A DNA stretch of 64,000 bases, from positions 2,314,001 to 2,378,000 of the forward strand of contig NC_080569.1 in the NCBI RefSeq assembly GCF_030253575.1, in the 5' to 3' direction. This document shows positions 11,821 to 25,384 of this stretch, piece by piece. The stretch comes from Rhododendron vialii (Eukaryota; Streptophyta; Magnoliopsida; Ericales; Ericaceae). The notes under the pieces are model-generated. The model worked only from the letters and a program-made list of their open reading frames with translations. It did no database searches and had not been told where the DNA came from. How positions within the stretch are numbered: position 1 is the first letter of the stretch; each line of letters begins with the position of its first letter. The position numbers were made by a program, and so were the translations under genes.

Positions 11821-11853
<33 letters not shown>
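11821..11853. repeat. (TC)n microsatellite in MED33 leader
   Basis: A 33-base pure TC run lies 35 bases before the MED33 ATG, within the presumed 5' UTR. Pyrimidine runs of this kind are common in plant core promoters and leaders. Confidence 0.9.
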
Positions 11854-11854
<1 letters not shown>

Positions 11855-11887
11855 AACGGAATCGGCGAAAGGTTCCGTTGGGACACG

Positions 11888-14800
11888 ATGGCGGCGACCG
11901 TCCATCGGAGTATATGGGACGGCGTAACAGAACTGACCAAGTCGGCTCAAGAAAGGGGCGGCGACCCCTTGGCGTGGGCGATCCAGCTCTCCTCCGCCCT
12001 AAACTCCGCCGGAGTTTCGTTACCCTCGACGGAGCTCGCGAACTTGCTCGTCTCGCACATATGTTGGTCCAACAACGTCCCCATAGCTTGGAAGTTCCTC
12101 GATAACGCCTTGACGATGAAGATCGTCCCCCCGTTGCACGTTCTCGCTCTTCTTTCTGTCAGGTATAGATTTATTTTTTTGTTACTTATTTGTAGCACAT
12201 CTAAAAATCAGAACGGGATAAAAATTGTGTATCGCTTTGGATTAGGGAAGGATTAGTACACCAAGTGAAGATAAGGGGATTGTTGTAAAATGTGCTTCCA
12301 AACGATATTCGTGGTCGGGGCAATGATATAAGGGCTCCATTATGTGCTTCCGGTTGGGAATTGTTACGACAATACGAATATAGAAGAACAAACAAGAAAG
12401 CAAACCACACAAATACACGGGGATTTACATGGTTCCGCTCAAGCACAAAGCAAGAACGTACTACACGGGTGAGGGATGGCGAGGAGTCACTATGAACAAA
12501 GAGATTGCAAAGAGCCAACAATATCTGTAACTCTTGAGGGAGGCCACAATATCGAGGAAAAGCCAAAAGAATGAAACCCTATACCCCTAAAGTTTCCTTT
12601 ATACAGGGAAGCTCAAAATAAGATTCCTAATCTGAAACAAACACGGATTAAACCCTCAACCACCTTACTTGTCCTAACAGGACTCCAGAATTTAAGGCAC
12701 CTCTAAACAAAAAAAATTCAGCCCTTTGGATTGTGAGATTGTGAGAAAGGGTGCGATAAGAAAGGGTAGCTCTTTCTCACCAAAAATCACCATTTTGGTG
12801 AGATTTCTTAAGAAAGGGAAAGAAACTCTAACCCTTTATTTTATTTTCTTATCAAATCCCTCAATCCAAAGGGAATAGTTGTCATCGAAAGGAATTAAGA
12901 TTCCTACCAAAAAAAAATTTTTGTAGGAAAAAGGTTGGAGGGAAAATGGGAAAGTTTGAGATGTGGTCCACAAATTTCTTGCTAAATGAACAGTCATAAA
13001 TGCAGGGAACCTAGATATCTGGTACTTTCGAGTGTTAAGATACTTTCTCAATGTGCTTGCCTTTCTGCTCTTGAGTGGAAACCAAACAAATAAAACAAGA
13101 GATACTAAGAACTTCCCTATCTATTCTTGTTCATTTCCCGAGCCAGGTAATGGAGGCAACTTTATTTTCCAAATGGAGATGTTTCATAGGTTTGCTGTGG
13201 TTGTATTCTATCTTGGTTTTAGTCTTAAATGAAGTTGGTATTTATGCAGAGTTATTACTGATTACATATCTTGGTTGGTTCTAGATAAGTTCATGAGCTG
13301 TGGTTTGGTTGTATCATATTGTTTGCGGTTTTCATTCTTCTCTTCTTTATTCCAATATATGGTACAGTAGGAACTGAAATTACCATTTTGGCCTGATATA
13401 TGGAGCTCATGAACACTGTTTTATCTCAAAAGATAGATGGGATCTAAACTTGCCTCACTAACAGTTGTGCGAGTATTTTGTAAAATTTCAAGCTGATCCA
13501 AAATAGGTGGGCATAACATTGGGTCCTGATTCTGGTTTTGTTTGCATCCCACAGGGTATGTCAAATTTGAGTTAACTTATTCTGTTTGACCTCTCACCTT
13601 AAGTACTATCAATTCATATATGCATTGCCTAATGCCTTGTGAGTGATTTTACAGGCGTCTCTTTGTGTATTGCGTATTTTACCCTTTTGATCAACCTTGA
13701 AGCCTGATTGTATTAATGTTGGCTTGTTACAGTGTAATCCCAAGTCGGCGGTTCTACCCTGGAGCTTACAGGCTTTATATGGAGCTCCTTAAAAGACACG
13801 CTTTTTCATTTGTGTCTCAAATCAATTGTCCAAATTATGAAAAGTAAGTTCAGACCAAGCTTGTGTTTTTAGTTTTTACTGTTTGTGTCAACAATTTACA
13901 GTGGTTTTGGAAGAATATTGTTCATAGCAATGGCCTATAGCTTTTCTATTTATTGGAAATCATCATGTCTGCATGACTCGTAGCCATGTTTCTATATGCT
14001 AACTGGTAGTGTGGCATGATGTGTATTCTTAATTGACATACTCTATCCTTAGACTGCACTGTACATAAAATGATTGTCCAAGGTGTATATTATTTCTTCA
14101 AATTGTAGTTGAAGTCAGTCAATGGACACGGGTATAGACATTTGTAACCGTAACTTCTCACTTGTTTTTATTGCTCTATTTGGTTCTCTTTTGGTTGTAT
14201 AGAAACCAAATTTCCACAGAATATAAAGGAACAACATGCTCGAGTATTTTAGAATGTAACTAAGAACCATTACATTGCTTTCTAATGCACATGCAAGTAT
14301 GCAATGCTTTTGGCTGATGTAAATTCCCAGTGCTACTTAATTCTTGTAGTGATCTTGGCTCATCTTGACATAACTACTAGGGTTTTAGTAGAGTGTTTCT
14401 ATGACTTGTATGTAGGGCGATTTGATGATTTTTTATGCTGATAGAAACCTGCTCATTTATGGATAACAACTGAACTACGTTTTTCCCTGTTAATTGTGTT
14501 CAAGAAAAGTGATTGGCATTTGAGGTTGTTAACATCGTTTAGTATGGATTTGCAGGGTCATGAAATCAATAGATGAAATTCTTCATCTTTCCCAGATATT
14601 TGCCCTTCCGACATCTGAACCTGGGCTACTTGTAGTTGGATTTATCTTTTCAATTGTATGGCAGTTACTTGATGCATCACTAGATGATGAAGGACTACTG
14701 GAGCTTACTGCAGAAAAGAAGTCTAGGTGGCTAACTGGGACACAAGAAATGGAAATAGACGGTAATGGTAATTTTGAGGAGAAAAGGACTGAACGTCAGG

Positions 14801-17139
14801 AGGGGATGCTCAAACTAAATACCGTTATGGCTGTTGAGATAATTGGAGAATTTTTCAAACATAAAGTGACTTCCAGAATTCTTTACTTGGCACGTCGAAA
14901 CATGTAAAAATTCCTTGCAAAATCCTTTTGTTCTTCTATGCTTCTTTTGCTGTCCCACTTAGCAACTGTCATTATGGGAGGGCAAAACGAGCAATTCTTT
15001 AGGAGCCCTTGACTGACAGCCTGGTTTATCTAGATTTTGGACTAGACTAGGAGTTGCTATTGTATTGTTATAATGGAGTCTAATATTACTTTTTTTTTCC
15101 TCTTAGTTGCTCGCACTGGGGATATTTCATTCAACACTTGAGGCTACTTGCTGCAAACTCATCAGCATTGACAAGTTCAAAAGATATTACCGCTGATGCT
15201 CTTCTACAGTTGACATCTGATACACGCCAAGTCCTGTCCCGTAAATGCAAAACAAGTTCCCAGAAACAGTTTCATGCTGTAATAGCTTCTGGGTCACTTG
15301 CATCTCCTGCCAGTCAATGTCATGGCACTAGTCGTTCTGCTTTTTGGCTTCCTTTTGACTTGTTTATGGAAGATAGTATGGATGGATCTCAAGTGGCAAC
15401 TACAAGTGCTGTTGAAGTTCTTACTGGTACTCATTTCATGCACTTTTCAAATCACCACTTGGAGAAAATGGATTTTATGTAACTATAGTCCTCCCAAACT
15501 ATATCATTGAAGTGGAAGCGCATTGCAGGTTTAGCGAAGGCTCTTCAGGCTGTCAATCAAACTACATGGCATGATACATTTCTTGGCCTATGGATTGCGG
15601 CTCTAAGGCTTGTTCAGAGGGTGAGATGTCATCGAAACTTTGTTCAAATAGTTGTTGGATTGTAGTCGATTTATTTTTTGGACAGAATATCCATAGCTTC
15701 ATAGGAACATCGCGGGCAAGTTTTGCCTTTACTATAGCCTATGTGATCTTTCTGTTCATTTTGGTGTTCATTGTGAATTAAACTGGGATTGAGAAAAGCG
15801 AACCACGAATGTTTCAGTGGTACGCAGTATGGATCATCTGCATATGGTATGAGGAATGCCTTACAACTGGAAAAGGACTATATGCGAGAGGATCTTGTCT
15901 GCTTACGTTTGATCGGATGTACCCAGGGGAATTATAAATTATCATATCTCAAGAAAGATTCAAGCCCAAGGGTTGGATAGATATAGTGCCATTCTAACTT
16001 CTTTTTTATTTTGTTTATCCTTGGTTCCAATTCACGTGGTACCTCATTTAGGTTTTCATTTGCTCATAATGCACCATGCCAATAAGCAACTCCAAGTGTT
16101 TAAAAATTGTGATGTTCATAAAGATTTATCGAATTTTGTCTCCTCCTCTTGTTTTTTTAGGAAAGGGATCCCAATGAAGGTCCTGTACCGCGTCTGGATA
16201 CGTGCTTGTGCATGTTATTGTCTGTCACAACACTTGCTATTTTTAGTATCATTGAGGAGGAGGAAATTGCCCTGAGTAAGGAGGTTGAGTGTTGCGCCAC
16301 CAGTTTAAGGAAAGAGAAATATGTTTCGGGAAAGCGCCGCAGGGATCTAGTTTCCAGCCTACAACAATTGGGTGATTACGAAGACTTGTTGGCTCCTCCC
16401 TTACCTTTAATTTCAGTAGCCAATCAAGCTGCTGCCAAAGCAATGATGTTTCTTTCAGGCCTAACAGTTGGGAATGGAGGATACCTTGATGGACTGAGCT
16501 TGAATGACATGCCAGTGAATTATTGTAAGTATCAATTATCTTTCTCACACCAACTGGGTTAGATCACCCATTGCTAATAATCAAAGCCAAAGAACACCGA
16601 TTTTCGAGTGCAAATAAAGTAGGAAAAACAGAGAGTTTGAACCTACAGGCTCGTGGAGTTGAGGCTTTGATACCTTGGTAGATCTCTGCTTTTGCCCTAA
16701 TACTTGAGGTGTCATGTAATGGACCCAAGAATGCATATCAGGCTTCTACAAATTAATTCCGGAACAGGAAAAAACCTTCCATCTGCTCTCTATGAAGGAT
16801 ATCCTTGCATGTTTCTAGATGATATTTTTTGGTTATGGAAGTATCGTCATAATTTAGAACTTACATAGCTTGCTTCCTCCAATTTCACATTACAGTTGTG
16901 GCTTTTTCAAACGACTTAGTGGTGTGTTTTTTTACATTAAGCTGATCATATCGGTAGAGCTTTCTTGCTTGACATGTTTGTACTAGCACAAAATATAAGG
17001 GCAACAAAAATTTGCTATCATTGCTTTTCAATGATGTTCATCTTGGGTTTTCATAGTTCATTATTTTTCTAGCTCACTTCAGTGGGTTCTGTATCATAGT
17101 GCCACTTATTTGACGTGCAGCAGACTAATAAAAACTCAT

Positions 17140-17179
<40 letters not shown>

Positions 17180-17204
17180 CATCGCTAAAAATCTTTTGGA
17201 CACA

Positions 17205-17251
<47 letters not shown>

Positions 17252-20200
17252 ACCTCATAGCACTTCTGCTCAAACACCTGGTTGGTCATCCTTGATGAAG
17301 GGGTCCCCTCTAACACTTCCAATGGTAAATGCATTGGTTTCAACTCCTGCATCAAGGTTTGTTGAAAGTTGTTTACTATTTTCTTTTATTTTTGCCTGGG
17401 CGCCCTAAGCTCTGATGGGCAGTAGCGGAATCTAATGGAAACAGACCAGTATCTCCAATTTATTCCCCACTGCAACCATATCTTGTCCTCAACAAGGGAT
17501 CTTATTGAACTTCAAAACCTGCTGGGCCATATTCATTGACTCAGTTCTAAGCACTGTGTTTCAATTGATGGAACTTTAGCTCAAGGAAGTTCCTGTTTGT
17601 CAGGTCCAATCCTGCCAACTGGCCTGTATTTTCTGCTGCAGATATAGGTTAATTCTGTTTTTAAATTCAATAGCAGGATGGTTCACCAAAATAATCAAAT
17701 AAAGCTTTTCTACTCAGCTAATTTTACAGTGAAAAACTGAAAATGGAGTTCTTACCAATGCCAATTAGTGTGTTCCCATTTTATTTCTCAGCTCATGTGA
17801 AAGCGGCAACCATACGAGTAACTATAACATTTCTTATTGGTCTTCAGCCAAATCCTTTCTTTCCTGAAGCCAACTATATCATGTGGTCTTTTTGTTAAGT
17901 TACCAGTTGTATGGCAACTGAATTTAAATTCGTGGATTTGATGGAAGCTTAGCAGAAATAGAAAAGATATATGAGATCGCAGTCAGTGGTTCTGATGAGG
18001 AGAAGATATCTGCTGCGAAAATTCTTTGTGGGGCATCTCTAATACGCGGTTGGAATATTCAGGTACCTTGCTGCACATTATGGAATCACTCTAATGGATC
18101 TTTTGTAGTATATTCTTGAGCGTAGATATCTCTTTCAGTTTTTTGCCCTCCTTTTGCTCCTGATTTTTAAACTATATTTTTCCTCTCTACTTGCAGGAAC
18201 ATACTGTTCTTTTGATTACAAAACTGCTGTCACCTCCGGTTCCTTCAGATTACTCTGGAATCGAGAGTCATTTGATAGGTTATGCTCCATTTCTGAATGT
18301 TCTCCTTGTGGGGATATCGTCTATTGATCATGTTCAGATTTTTTCCGTACATGGCGTGGTAGGTTGAGCTTCTGGAAGCATGCGATTTTTTCATCTTAGA
18401 TAGTGAAATTTGCTTTAGAGACGTAGTGAACAAGACTGAAGTGCTTAGAGTAATTTGTTACTTTACGCAGTCAAGTTATACAAATCGTTAATATAAGTTC
18501 TTTCCTTTTTCAAATTGCTAAGAACAGAGCAGAGGACTTCATTCCTTGTGATATGATGAAGAAAGTCTACACAATTATGTGACAGCTGTGCACTAGAAAG
18601 AAACTAGACAATACATATGCTGCTCCTCATCTGAGTGGAAAATGCCTTCTATATGCATTACCGTATTATATGTATCTTCTTATTGTAAAAACACAACACA
18701 TGAGTATTGCGCTTAGTTCAGGCAATGGATGGTATATGTTTAAGGTTATAAGATGTATGAAAGACCAGAAATCAGAATGGAAACCAAAGCGAGAGGGTGA
18801 GCTTTTGTGCATGTAAAAATCCCCATACCTCAACATCTGCCATTGATTTTCCATTTCATTTCGTTTCTTTTCTTTTTTTCTTTTTTGTGATTGTCTGTCC
18901 AGGTTCCACAACTCGCAGGTGCATTGATGCCAATCTGTGAGGTCTTTGGCTCATGTGCACCCATGGTCCCATGGACTCTTAGCACAGGAGAAGAAATCTC
19001 TTCCCGTGCTGTCTTCTCCAATGCATTCACTCTTCTGCTGAAGCTATGGAGATTTGATCGTCCACCTCTTGAACATGTTATGGGAGATGTGGCTCCAGTG
19101 GGATCTCAACTGACTCCAGAATACCTCTTATTGGTGCGCAACTCCCAATTAGCTTCATATGCAAACACACCAAAGGACCAACATAAAAGCAAGAGAGTGT
19201 CGAAATTTGCAAGCCCGTCTTCGACGGAGCCAATATTCATGGATTCATTTCCAAAGTTAAAACGCTGGTACCGGCAGCATCAAGAATGTATGGCTTCAAT
19301 CCTCTCTGGTCTCATACACGGTAGCCCTGTTCATCAGATTGTTGATGGACTGTTGAACATGATGTTTAGAAAGGTAATTAGAGGCAATCAGCCAGTGACA
19401 CCTGCAACTTCTGGGAGTAATAATTCTTCTGGCGCTGCGGCAGAAGATTCCTCCTTTAGACTTAAATTACCAGCTTGGGACATTCTGGAAGCAGTTCCTT
19501 TCGTGCTTGATGCTTCTCTGACGGCTTGTGCCCATGGAAGATTGTCTCCTCGTGAACTTGTGACAGGTTAGTCCATCTGCTTGAGATTTCATATACGCTT
19601 GCACATCTTTATGCATGTCAACCATTGGAAGTTTGAAACCAGTGTCGACACTGTCGAAGAGAAACCCTTTCTTTTTCGTAATCGTTTGGAGCTTTGATGA
19701 AATATGTGCTTTGAGTCTTTTTTAGCTTCAGCATCTGAATTGAATCTCTTATATGTAGTTTTGTTTTCTTGGTTTTCTTAAAACATTGCTTTTACAATGT
19801 CAGCCCACTCTGCATAAAGTTAAGTGACAATAATGTCTTTTTTAGTTAATACTTGATCAGTTCTAGTAACGTCAGTGACTCGGTAACAATAAATGGTTAG
19901 AGTTGTATGGCCTTCAAACTTGCAAATGACATGTTTCTTCCTACTTATTTGAGCTAATTTGTACAATGTCTTCAGCAGAAAGATACAGAGTATTATTTAA
20001 CAAGAAATGTTGTCAACTTCATAACTTGTTCCAAAAAAACTATACACTTCATCAGACTTCGAGATATGGTTAATGTGTTCTGTATACTTGTAACGTCTTC
20101 TGCGTCACCTAGAGCAAATACAAACAATATATTTGCGATTGCAGTGAGTTCATGTTGCAGCGAATTAAAAATAAACTACACTTTTTAGAAACTAGTGCTC

Positions 20201-22124
20201 GACTGTTGTACCCTCTTGTCTATATCACCTCAGGTCTCAAAGATCTTGCTGATTTTCTTCCTGCATCCTTGGCTACTATTGTGAGTTACTTTTCTGCGGA
20301 AGTGACTCGGGGAATTTGGAAACCGGCTTTTATGAATGGTACTGATTGGCCAAGCCCTGCTGCAAATCTAGAGATTGTTGAGCAACGGATAAAGAAAATC
20401 TTAGCTGGCACCGGTGTTGATGTACCAAGTCTTGCTGCAGGTATGTCCTTGTTATAATGCTCTATTATTGATCTCTCAATTTTCAACCCTCAAAAGTTGC
20501 CGGATCAAAGGACAATAGAACAATTATTTTAGTGGAAATTGCTGCTAATTTTGACGTTTAGGCTCTGTTTAAATAATGTGGATTTCCAATGAATGGATCT
20601 TGTATTCAGTCGCAAAAGAAAAAAATAAAAATAAAATGAGTTGTTCAACTAAAGGTGGCTTTCAAAGATGGATTGGAGTTGGAGGTAGAACAGATGTATT
20701 TTCTCAATTCCTAGCGTGAAGGATTTCAAATATCTCCTATTAACTAGTTATTTCAAATCCATCATTATAGAGCCCCAAACTCATGTCGAGATCCTTTTGT
20801 AGTGTATGAATTTAAAATTCGAGTTATTCTTACAGCATAATAATAATGCCAAATCCTGTCATTTTGCAATCCACATCAATCTGAACAGAGCCTTTTTCAC
20901 ATATCCCAAGCAAAATTTGAGCATCAGATTTTAAGCGTTTCCGGGATTTTCATGTTTTGGTAAATCAACATGGTAAAACAGAAGTAAAACCTGTTGGTTG
21001 CAGGAGCGAGTGAACCAGCTACTTTGCCTTTCCCTTTGGCTGCGCTTGTAAGCCTCACAATAACCTACAAACTAGACCGGACCGCCGAGCGTTTGTTGTT
21101 TCTTATTGGCCCAGCTTTAATTACGCTAGCTGCCGGTTGTCCCTGGCCATGTTTTCCCATCATGGCCTCCTTGTGGGCTCAGAAAGTAAAGCGTTGGAGC
21201 GACTTCCTTATCTTTGCGGCATCACGTACCGTGTTCCACCACAATATCGATGTGGTAGATCAGCTCCTCAGAAGCTGCTTCACCTCCACCCTTGGCCTAA
21301 ACTACTCTCCCATCTCTAGCAATGGCGGTGTGGGTGCCCTTCTTGGCCACGGACTTGGGTCAAACTATTCCGGCGGGATTTCTCCAGTGGCCCCTGGAAT
21401 ACTCTACTTGAGAGTTCATCGCTCTGTGACGAATGTCATGTTCATGACGGAGGAAATCGTCAGCCTCCTATTGCATTCAGTTAAGGATATCGCGAGTTGT
21501 GGGGTCCCCATGGAGAAAATCAATAGGTTGAAAACGACAAATCACAGGATGAGATACAGTCAGGTTTCCCTCGCTTTGGCAATGGATCGCGTCAAGATTG
21601 CCGCTACTCTAGGGGCTTCCTTAGTTTGGATTACTGGCGGATTAAGTTTGGTTCAATCTTTGATCAAGGAAACCTTACCCTCTTGGTTTATTTCAAATCA
21701 CAAGTCAGAGATCGATGGAGTGGAATCCCGTGGGATGGTGGCCATGTTAAGGGGCTATGCACTAGCATACTTTGCAGTTCTTTCTGGTACATTCGCTTGG
21801 GGAGTGGACTCATCGTCGCCGGCGTCCATGCGCCGGCAAAAGGTTATCAAGGCCCACATGGAATTCTTGGCCAGTGCACTCAACGGTAAGATTTCGCTCG
21901 GTAGCGATTGTGCCACGTGGCGGGCTTACGTATCAGGGTTTGTGAGCTTGATGGTGGGGTGTACGCCGATGTGGATGAGAGAGGTGGATGTGGATGTGTT
22001 GAAGAGAGTGGCGAAGGGGTTGAAGCAGTGGAATGAAGAGGAATTGGCTCTGGCACTGCTTGGGGTTAGTGGCGTAGGTGCAATGGGTGCAGCTGCCGAA
22101 TTGATTGTAGAAAGTGAGGTTTGA
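11888..22124 (+). CDS. MED33A: Mediator complex subunit 33 (MED33A/REF4-related)
   Basis: Twelve exons: 11888-12162, 13733-13843, 14556-14903, 15107-15426, 15529-15620, 16161-16524, 17146-17356, 17948-18062, 18197-18358, 18903-19566, 20234-20440, 21004-22124. The total is 3990 nt, 1329 aa, close to the about 1300 aa of Arabidopsis MED33A/B. Recognised family stretches include LAWAIQLSSALNSAGVSLPS, SHICWSNNVPIAWKFL, PNEGPVPRLDTCLCMLLS, RHLIVEACIAKNLLDTSAYL and ILCGASLIRGWNIQEHTV. MED33 (REF4/RFR1) is a plant-specific, helical Mediator tail subunit in the nucleus that restrains phenylpropanoid (lignin) gene expression. The start at 11888 was preferred over an in-frame ATG at 11738, because that frame runs through the leader TC repeat. 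The exon 8 acceptor (GATGGAAG) is weak but needed for the frame. The A versus B paralogue call is uncertain. Confidence 0.95.
12361..12707 (-). mobile_element. Probable solo LTR (copia-type) in MED33 intron 1
   Basis: The segment begins TGTTACGACA and ends CTCTAAACA, so it has the TG...CA ends of an LTR. Read on the minus strand, it has a TATAAAGG promoter-like motif near 12595-12604. Downstream of that is text like GAACCATGTAAATCCCCGTG, resembling conserved stretches of plant copia LTRs. No internal retrotransposon region and no clear target duplication are seen. It may be a solo LTR or a fragment. Confidence 0.45.
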
Positions 22125-23049
22125 ATGTTACCAGAAATAAGTAGCCGTAGGAGAAACAATTAAGTTTAGGTTACAAAATTTTTTATTCGTAACCACAAGG
22201 AATATTGATATTTGCACCATGAACAAACACAAGTTTTCTTGGTGCATTTGTGGACTTCGTTCTCTGGTTAGCTCTGTACAGATAACAAAGATTAAAACTG
22301 TGAGACAATGTTTGATTTGATGTTTTGAAGCCTTGTGAATGAATGTGTACTGATTGGGTGAAACTTAAATTCGGAAAAATGTAAGTGAACTGTTATATAT
22401 GATCGAAGATCTGTTATTGGCAGCAAGATGATTGGTGTACGTTGCCTTCAATGTTTAAGCTCCTCTCCATACTTCTCTCTTAGTAGTATCCCTTAATTAA
22501 AGATGTCTTTTTATGAGTTCAACTTTTGGAACACTGCAATAATTTGAACCAGTCATCAGCTTGGTTGGATACGTATCCATGCTAATAACAACCATTATAT
22601 TTGTGGACAGATCTCCGAGGCATTTTGCCTCCCATTTTTATGCAGTATTTCAATGCGTGTGGCTCTACTGTTTTCTTCTGTCTGTTGAGATTATTCAAGA
22701 AGATTTCTCTCTTTTGCCCTCAATGCAAGTTGACTTCTTTTTTATCTGTAAAGGTTGACCTTTTTTTTTTTTTTTTTTGAGTGTCAACTTATAAGTGTAA
22801 GTTGACTTCAGGCTACCTTAGCACATATTTTATGTTGGAATAATTTGTCGCCTTCTTGGAATCATGGGCTTTTTTCCCCCACCAATTCTATGTTTGCTGT
22901 TAAACAAACTCGGACAATTGAAATTGAATCTTTTTAATTTCTCATCCGTTTCTTCTAATGCGTGCATATCAGGTACAAACATACATAAAACGTGGAAATA
23001 CATAAGTAAAAAAATTAAACACTCAGAAGGACCGAGGAAAATTTTCTAA

Positions 23050-23460
23050 GGATAGCTGTGAACATCAGCTCCATTAGATCAATTACAATCCCAAAAAATG
23101 GGAAAATAAGGAAATTTCGTATATTCATCATGTTCTTAATATCAAGATAATGTCTGGCCAATTGCTGCAACTCGCCGAAATCGCAGATCTCTCAACATGT
23201 CACGACGATAGGACCACCCGACCAAGTGTGTTAGCAACCTCGCTTGAATTAGCACATCAACTCATTGTGGTCCTATGATTCCATCCATTCCAGTCTGTAC
23301 ACGGGAGTGGTGATTTGCCTGCAAGAAAGAAGAGACAAACCTCAATGCCGTAAACAAGGGGGAAAGAAAAAGTACCCAAAGAGACAGCATACCCATAACT
23401 TGTCTTGCGTTTGACCAGAAATACAAAGCATTAATGGCAAACTGTAGAAATTTCACGGAG
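23050..23460 (-). pseudogene. Possible remnant of the 3' end of a minus-strand gene
   Basis: On the minus strand an open stretch (about 23456-23396, beginning MKFLQFAINALYFWSNARQV) is followed by a possible GT-AG intron ending TTTCTTGCAG near 23321. A short final exon then ends in a stop near 23262. The following 200 bases resemble a 3' UTR. The protein family was not recognised and no upstream exons were found, so it may be a relic, a noncoding RNA or chance. Confidence 0.2.
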
Positions 23461-23799
23461 AGGGGATAATATTATGAAATTGTTAAAGATTGGAAGACCA
23501 TTGAGAAAAAATCCAATTTTAGAGCACTAAATAAGTTTTATTAATTGTGACCACTGTTTTGGCACGTGTCGCAATACAATTAATTTGGAGGAAACAAATG
23601 TTTACACCGACGGTGTAAAGAATTTATTCTCTATGTGGAGTACTAAAGTTTCCGGAGGCATGGTGACACTACCCACACCTATTTGTGTTCGTTGGCGTAG
23701 GGACGGTATTTTGAAAGAGGGAGGGAATGACGACAAAATTTTAAGAGCATATAATAAAGAGTAAAACTGGATTGATTGTAAACAGGCACATTCCAAATT

Positions 23800-23910
23800 C
23801 AGTAGCAGCCAAGTAATTGGCACTTTACCCTCCACGTAACACGTGGGAGTTCAAATCCTACCATCCTCATTCCATTTTCCCTAGATTAGTAGTAGAATAA
23901 GATTTACTTT
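23800..23910 (+). mobile_element. SINE-like tRNA-derived block
   Basis: TAGCAGCCAAGTAATTGGCA resembles a degenerate Pol III A box region, and GGAGTTCAAATCCTACC about 45 bases later resembles a B box. A T-rich tail follows. No intact tRNA cloverleaf and no target duplication were found. Confidence 0.35.
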
Positions 23911-24409
23911 GTCTACAAAAATAAACACGCACATTAGTATATGGAATCCGAGATACAATGTGTATAAAGACTCGTCGTATATTAATTTGAGTATTTGTGC
24001 AAGTGTTGGTTGAGGTAAAATCTCTCATATGTTTCAAAGTAATCCAACTGGTGGGACCCATAAATACCGACCTATATTCATTCAAACAAATAAAACAAAC
24101 TATATTTATACAAATAGTAGGAAAAGAAAGCAGGATTCAACTCTAAGGGGTTGGTCAAGTGGTTTTGGCTTGAAATTTAAGTGTTTGTTCTATTTGAGGC
24201 CATCTCATCCATGCATAAGCATATGAAACGGCTGTAAAGGAGGCTGTAGGAATTAATCTCACGCAAGCTGAACTGAAATATTCTGCATTACCGATAAAAA
24301 AAGAAAAAGAAAAAAAAAGAAAGCAGGATGCCATACCTGTCAAGTTCTGTTATTAATACCCACGCGAAAGCCGAAAGATACCCTGACCGTGAATGAATAA
24401 CTGAAACGT

Positions 24410-25285
24410 TTAAGCCGCCGGCCCATTACGCACTCCAATTCCATCGGCCCCACCACTTCTTCTGGTCCCACAATTATCATCATCATCACCACCGTCGTCA
24501 TCACTATCCCCATCACCATCGACCTCCTTATCCGATTCAGCTTCATCGGACGACAGTGGGATCAGCCAACACGCCCCGTGCATGTGCCCGTTCACACACA
24601 AGAAATACTCCAAACCCCCGTCCTGCGAGCCGAGCCGCTTAGCGGCCGTCCTCGGCACGAGCCGGGCCTCCATCATGCTCCACACGCGGGACCCGCAGAA
24701 GGGACACCTCACCCTCTCCTCGAGCTCCACCTGTCTCGCGATCAAACACGCCCTGGTCCTCGACTTCATAAATCCCCGAAATACCCCCCTGTAAATCCCC
24801 AAATCGTCGTCCGCGCCGCTGCCGCGCGGATGCTCGCACGGGTCGCTCACGTACAGCAGATCGTTCCTGCATTTCTTGGTCAGAAAGCTCCGGCCCGACG
24901 TCTTCGAGAACCGAGACGCCTTCACGAAGTGGCCCGGGCACGACTGGCCCAGCCGGAAATGGCGGGTCGACTCGCACCCGCTGCAGAAGAAGAGGAGCTT
25001 GGCCAGCGCGTGCCAGCCGCCCCCGATCCGGCTGCTCGACCCGCCGCTGGTCAGCGCCTCCATCATCCGCGGCGCGCGGTACACGCACACCTCCCGCCAC
25101 AGGAGGCGGTTGGCGACGGCCCGCAGCTTCCTGCTGACCGACGCCGTCGCGCACAGGGCGCGGATGTCCCACTGGATCGACCCGAACACGAGCAGGAGTA
25201 TCCGCTCGTCGAGTATCCCCGACGAGGAGTCGCCGCCCGACTCCTCGGTGGTCGTGTTGAGCCTCGGCCTCTGGTTATTGCTCAT
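24410..25285 (-). CDS. EDL3: EID1-like F-box protein 3 (EDL3-type), single exon
   Basis: One uninterrupted frame encodes an F-box region (GILDERILLLVFGSIQWDIR, then CATASVSRKLRAVANRLLW). Next comes the EID1-family block RIGGGWHALAKLLFFC, HFVKASRFSKTSGRSFL and LLYVSDPCEHP. A Cys-rich end (CPFCGSRVWSMMEARLVP; CVNGHMHGACWLIPLS) precedes a short acidic tail. F-box proteins link substrates to SCF ubiquitin ligases. EDL3 in Arabidopsis is ABA- and stress-induced and promotes ABA signalling, germination arrest and flowering control. The start chosen is the Met at 25285 (MSNNQRPRL, 291 aa); in-frame Mets at 25306, 25342, 25381 and 25420 are possible, but the last two overlap a CACGTG element. The coding region is strikingly GC-rich against AT-rich flanks. 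Confidence 0.9.
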   Translation of the reverse strand: MSNNQRPRLNTTTEESGGDSSSGILDERILLLVFGSIQWDIRALCATASVSRKLRAVANRLLWREVCVYRAPRMMEALTSGGSSSRIGGGWHALAKLLFFCSGCESTRHFRLGQSCPGHFVKASRFSKTSGRSFLTKKCRNDLLYVSDPCEHPRGSGADDDLGIYRGVFRGFMKSRTRACLIARQVELEERVRCPFCGSRVWSMMEARLVPRTAAKRLGSQDGGLEYFLCVNGHMHGACWLIPLSSDEAESDKEVDGDGDSDDDGGDDDDNCGTRRSGGADGIGVRNGPAA

Positions 25286-25384
25286 TCTCGGGAAAATTTC
25301 CGGCATTTTGGGTGGGCATATAGCTTCTTCTTCTTCTTCCATATATAGCTGCTGTCTCACTACAGGAGTATATCTCAACATCGG

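Larger units (their letters stand above)
22125..24409. other. Intergenic region between MED33 and EDL3 (convergent genes)
   Basis: The first 300 bases are probably MED33 3' UTR. Two weak items lie within: a possible minus-strand gene remnant (23050-23460) and a SINE-like tRNA-derived block (23800-23910). The rest is AT-rich with homopolymer runs and no supported gene. Confidence 0.5.

Noticed and set aside
11738..11887. Upstream in-frame start for MED33
   Set aside because: The extension would translate the leader TC repeat as Ser-Leu; the family starts close to the Met at 11888.
23800..23870. Possible tRNA gene
   Set aside because: Only B box-like similarity; stems do not pair into a tRNA.
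24639..25172. 177-aa minus-strand frame overlapping EDL3 in another phase
   Set aside because: The overlapping frame encodes a conserved EID1-like protein; this one is compositional.
24578..25348. Long + strand open frame (256 aa) opposite EDL3
   Set aside because: It is a GC-rich antisense shadow of the F-box coding region; its composition is Arg/Pro/Ala-biased and shows no domain.
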